Positions 62,496-64,000 of a stretch of DNA of 64,000 nt are shown here, piece by piece. The notes under the pieces are model-generated. The model was not told the DNA's origin. It ran no database searches and saw only the letters and a program-made list of their open reading frames with translations. The number at the start of each line of letters is the position of its first letter. The first letter of the stretch is position 1. The DNA is taken from contig MPNJ01000008.1 in assembly GCA_002238965.1 (NCBI GenBank), forward strand, positions 101,775 through 165,774. The letters run 5' to 3'. This DNA comes from Nitrospinae bacterium bin107. GTDB lineage: Bacteria > UBA8248. The translations under genes and the position numbers were made by a program.

Positions 62496-63335
62496 ATGGA
62501 GGCCGCCGAAACCCCTTGGGCGCATGAGAAAAGCTGGCGCGAGGTGCGCGATTACCTGGATTCGGGAAACGATCTGGCGATTCTGCCCGTGGGAAGCGTG
62601 GAGCAGCACGGCCCGCACATGCCCATGGGCCACGACGCGCTCGCCGCCCACCACGTCGCACAGGACGCGGGGCAGCGGGCGGGCGTTCTGGTCTACCCCA
62701 CCCTCTGGTACGGCTGGACCAACAACCACATGGCGCTTACGGGCACGGTAACGCTGAAACCCGAGACCTTGACCGCAGTCGTGACCGACATCATGAGCAG
62801 CCTCCTCTACCACGGCTTCAACCGGGTGATCCTGGTGAACGGGCACAGGCGGGCCAACCTGGCGCCGCTCGAGATCGCCGTCAACCAGATGCGGCAGAAG
62901 ACAGGCGCTGCACTCGCCATCGTGGACGTCGGCATCATCGCCTTCGACAGGATTGCGGATATCAGGACCACGCCCCCCGGCGGACAGGGCCACGCATGCG
63001 AACTGGAAGCATCGCACGCTCTCCACATGTATCCCCACCTCGTGGATATGGAAAAAGCCACGCCGCAGAACTCGAACCCGAATCCCGAGTGGATGACGGG
63101 GCACCATATTTCGGATCCGGCGGTGGACGCGCCGCGCTTTTTCTACCCCAAGACGGTGAGCGAATACCGGGCCGAGATCGGCGATCAGGGGCAATCCGGC
63201 GACCCGACGCAGGCCACCCCGGAGAAAGGGCGCGCCTTCCACGAGGCCGTGGTGGAACGTCTCGTCGGCGTCATCGAATATATCAAGACGCGCGAGGTAA
63301 ACGTCCACCACCGCACAGCGCCATTCGAGGATTGA
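62496..63335 (+). CDS. creatininase-family amidohydrolase
   Basis: A 279-residue creatininase-family protein: E36, H38 and D47 in VGSVEQHGPHMPMGHD, His in NGHRRANL and Glu in HACELEASHA form the binuclear metal site. Family members open lactams or amides (creatinine, MftE peptide, FAPy). GAGAGGAGAATAGCT precedes ATG 62496, 27 bases after azlD, so it ends the thrC-azlCD operon. An M24/creatinase-like gene lies 3 kb away in the other direction. Confidence 0.87.
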   Translation: MEAAETPWAHEKSWREVRDYLDSGNDLAILPVGSVEQHGPHMPMGHDALAAHHVAQDAGQRAGVLVYPTLWYGWTNNHMALTGTVTLKPETLTAVVTDIMSSLLYHGFNRVILVNGHRRANLAPLEIAVNQMRQKTGAALAIVDVGIIAFDRIADIRTTPPGGQGHACELEASHALHMYPHLVDMEKATPQNSNPNPEWMTGHHISDPAVDAPRFFYPKTVSEYRAEIGDQGQSGDPTQATPEKGRAFHEAVVERLVGVIEYIKTREVNVHHRTAPFED

Positions 63336-64000
63336 GGGGAAGTTTACCCGTAGGCTTCTTCACCAATTTGGGCTGTTGAATAAGTCCTGATTGTGCGTTT
63401 CGGCGTATGGAGCCAACCCGGGAGAAAAGTCCGTAGGGGCGGGCCCCTGTGCCCGCCCTGCCTTCTGTGGTTGTCCCTTTCAGAACAGGACATTGGACAG
63501 GCACGGGGGCCTGTCCCTACAGTCCTCGCGGTATTATTCGTCATTCCGGTGTCGGAACCGACCGAGGGGGGAGAGTTCGACAGAATCCATTTGCGGGTGC
63601 GGGTGAATGAACGGCGGCATTTCATTCCCCGCCGATGTGCGGGAACCCTGACGAAAGGCAAAAGACGAAAAATGTATTCCGGCTTTCGCCGGAATGACGG
63701 CATGTGGACGGAGTCCGCGGACATGAGGAAGGGTTGCATAGGCGGCCCCATATGTCATACGTGTTGCATCATTGCATTTTCGGGGTGTAGGGGTCGCATA
63801 AATGCGACCCGCATGACGGACGGGGAAGGGCCGCATATATGCGTACATGGACGCCCCCTCAGAATGCAAGCGTTTTTTTGGAGTGGTTCGGCGCAAAGCG
63901 GTCCGGCTCAGTCGTACATTCGGCCTCTTGGTTGCGGCGCTTCATCCTGGCCGCGGGCCCGTATGGAGATGCGCGGGTCGGGTCCGAATCGGCCCGGCGA
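63336..64000. repeat. repeat-rich end of window
   Basis: No convincing gene up to about 63900. The region carries GGGCTGTTGAATAAGTCCT (63371-63389, a decayed end motif), GGGGCGGGCCCCTGTGCCCGCC (63436 on, imperfect palindrome), GGACAGGCACGGGGGCCTGTCC (63495-63516), ATTCCGG/CCGGAAT palindromes at 63541 and 63674-63697, and the REP variant at 63787-63811. On the minus strand the last 31 codons (64000-63908) are open and end in TGA, possibly the tail of a gene beyond the edge (R..FGPDPRISIR). Confidence 0.55.

Noticed and set aside
63534..63896. 120-codon minus-strand frame with VIPAKAGIH
   Set aside because: This peptide is the usual translation of ATTCCGGC-type dispersed repeats; the frame runs through several palindromes and has no family match.
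1..64000. CRISPR arrays, phage modules or an antiphage island
   Set aside because: No regularly spaced repeats, cas genes, phage structural genes or integrases were seen; the only defence-like unit is the small toxin-antitoxin pair.

Overview
The window reads as chromosome of a GC-rich (roughly 60% by eye), Gram-negative, uncultured environmental bacterium with a largely catabolic, acid- and amino-acid-oriented gene set. An outer-membrane porin, periplasmic binding proteins and signal peptides point to a didermic cell. The mix of families (CaiB-type CoA transferase, AtuA/DUF4387, aldehyde:ferredoxin oxidoreductase, form II molybdo-hydroxylase, LVIVD protein, creatininase, ADP-forming acyl-CoA ligase) is typical of lineages such as Tectomicrobia, Methylomirabilota/Rokubacteria or deltaproteobacterial relatives. 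That placement is inference; the window holds no rRNA. No phage, plasmid, integrase or CRISPR array was seen.

Layout. 1-7.5 kb (+): end of a DUF3604/PHP-like gene, a PIG-L deacetylase, then a cluster of ferredoxin reductase, crotonase-fold enzyme, acyl-CoA mutase large subunit and tungsten-type aldehyde:ferredoxin oxidoreductase, closed by a terminator. 7.5-14.4 kb (-): queE, a DUF350 protein with a Gly/Arg-rich membrane protein, two paralogous SDRs, a DUF1932 dehydrogenase, a DUF4399 protein and an ankyrin protein, separated by repeat-rich gaps. 14.7-22 kb: EamA exporter, cupin, outer-membrane porin, a FitAB/VapBC-type toxin-antitoxin pair, a CaiB-type CoA transferase, and a two-gene unit of XRE regulator plus conserved unknown protein. 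22.1-30.7 kb (-): one ten-gene transport operon with a single Liv-type binding protein, two complete LivHMGF sets and a small YtkA/FixH-like protein. 31.5 kb: a tRNA-Leu(TAA). 31.8-39.7 kb: LVIVD protein, aldo/keto reductase, and a divergent three-subunit molybdo-iron-sulfur hydroxylase operon, then a DinB/MDMPI-like protein and a YacP-like NYN protein. 39.8-45.6 kb (-): complete peptide/nickel-type ABC operon. 45.7-49 kb (-): ADP-forming acyl-CoA ligase and acyl-CoA dehydrogenase. 49.2-52.4 kb (+): maleate-isomerase-family protein, AtuA, DUF4387 and an HD protein. 52.4-57.4 kb: DMT transporter, PrpE-like ligase and a divergent aconitase/isopropylmalate-dehydratase-like pair. 58-63.3 kb: a creatinase-like M24 protein, a REP-associated transposase, and an operon of threonine-synthase-like enzyme, AzlC, AzlD and a creatininase-family amidohydrolase.

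Taken together, the two large ABC importers could bring in branched-chain or other amino-acid-like compounds and peptides, and AzlCD and DMT carriers export amino acids. CoA ligases, a CoA transferase, an acyl-CoA dehydrogenase, a crotonase and a mutase would channel carboxylates through CoA esters; PrpE and the malonyl-type mutase fit propionate/methylmalonyl-CoA metabolism.

The most unusual items are the 2.1-7.5 kb oxidoreductase/mutase cluster, the transposase with a REP palindrome inside its own coding sequence bracketed by a duplication of the thrC 5' end, a terminator-like hairpin in the leader of the molybdo-hydroxylase operon, the XRE/unknown module with an apparently leaderless promoter, and several enzymes that have lost canonical active-site residues (crotonase, M24 protein, aconitase-like small subunit). 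All function calls rest on motif recognition by reading; no database search was run.
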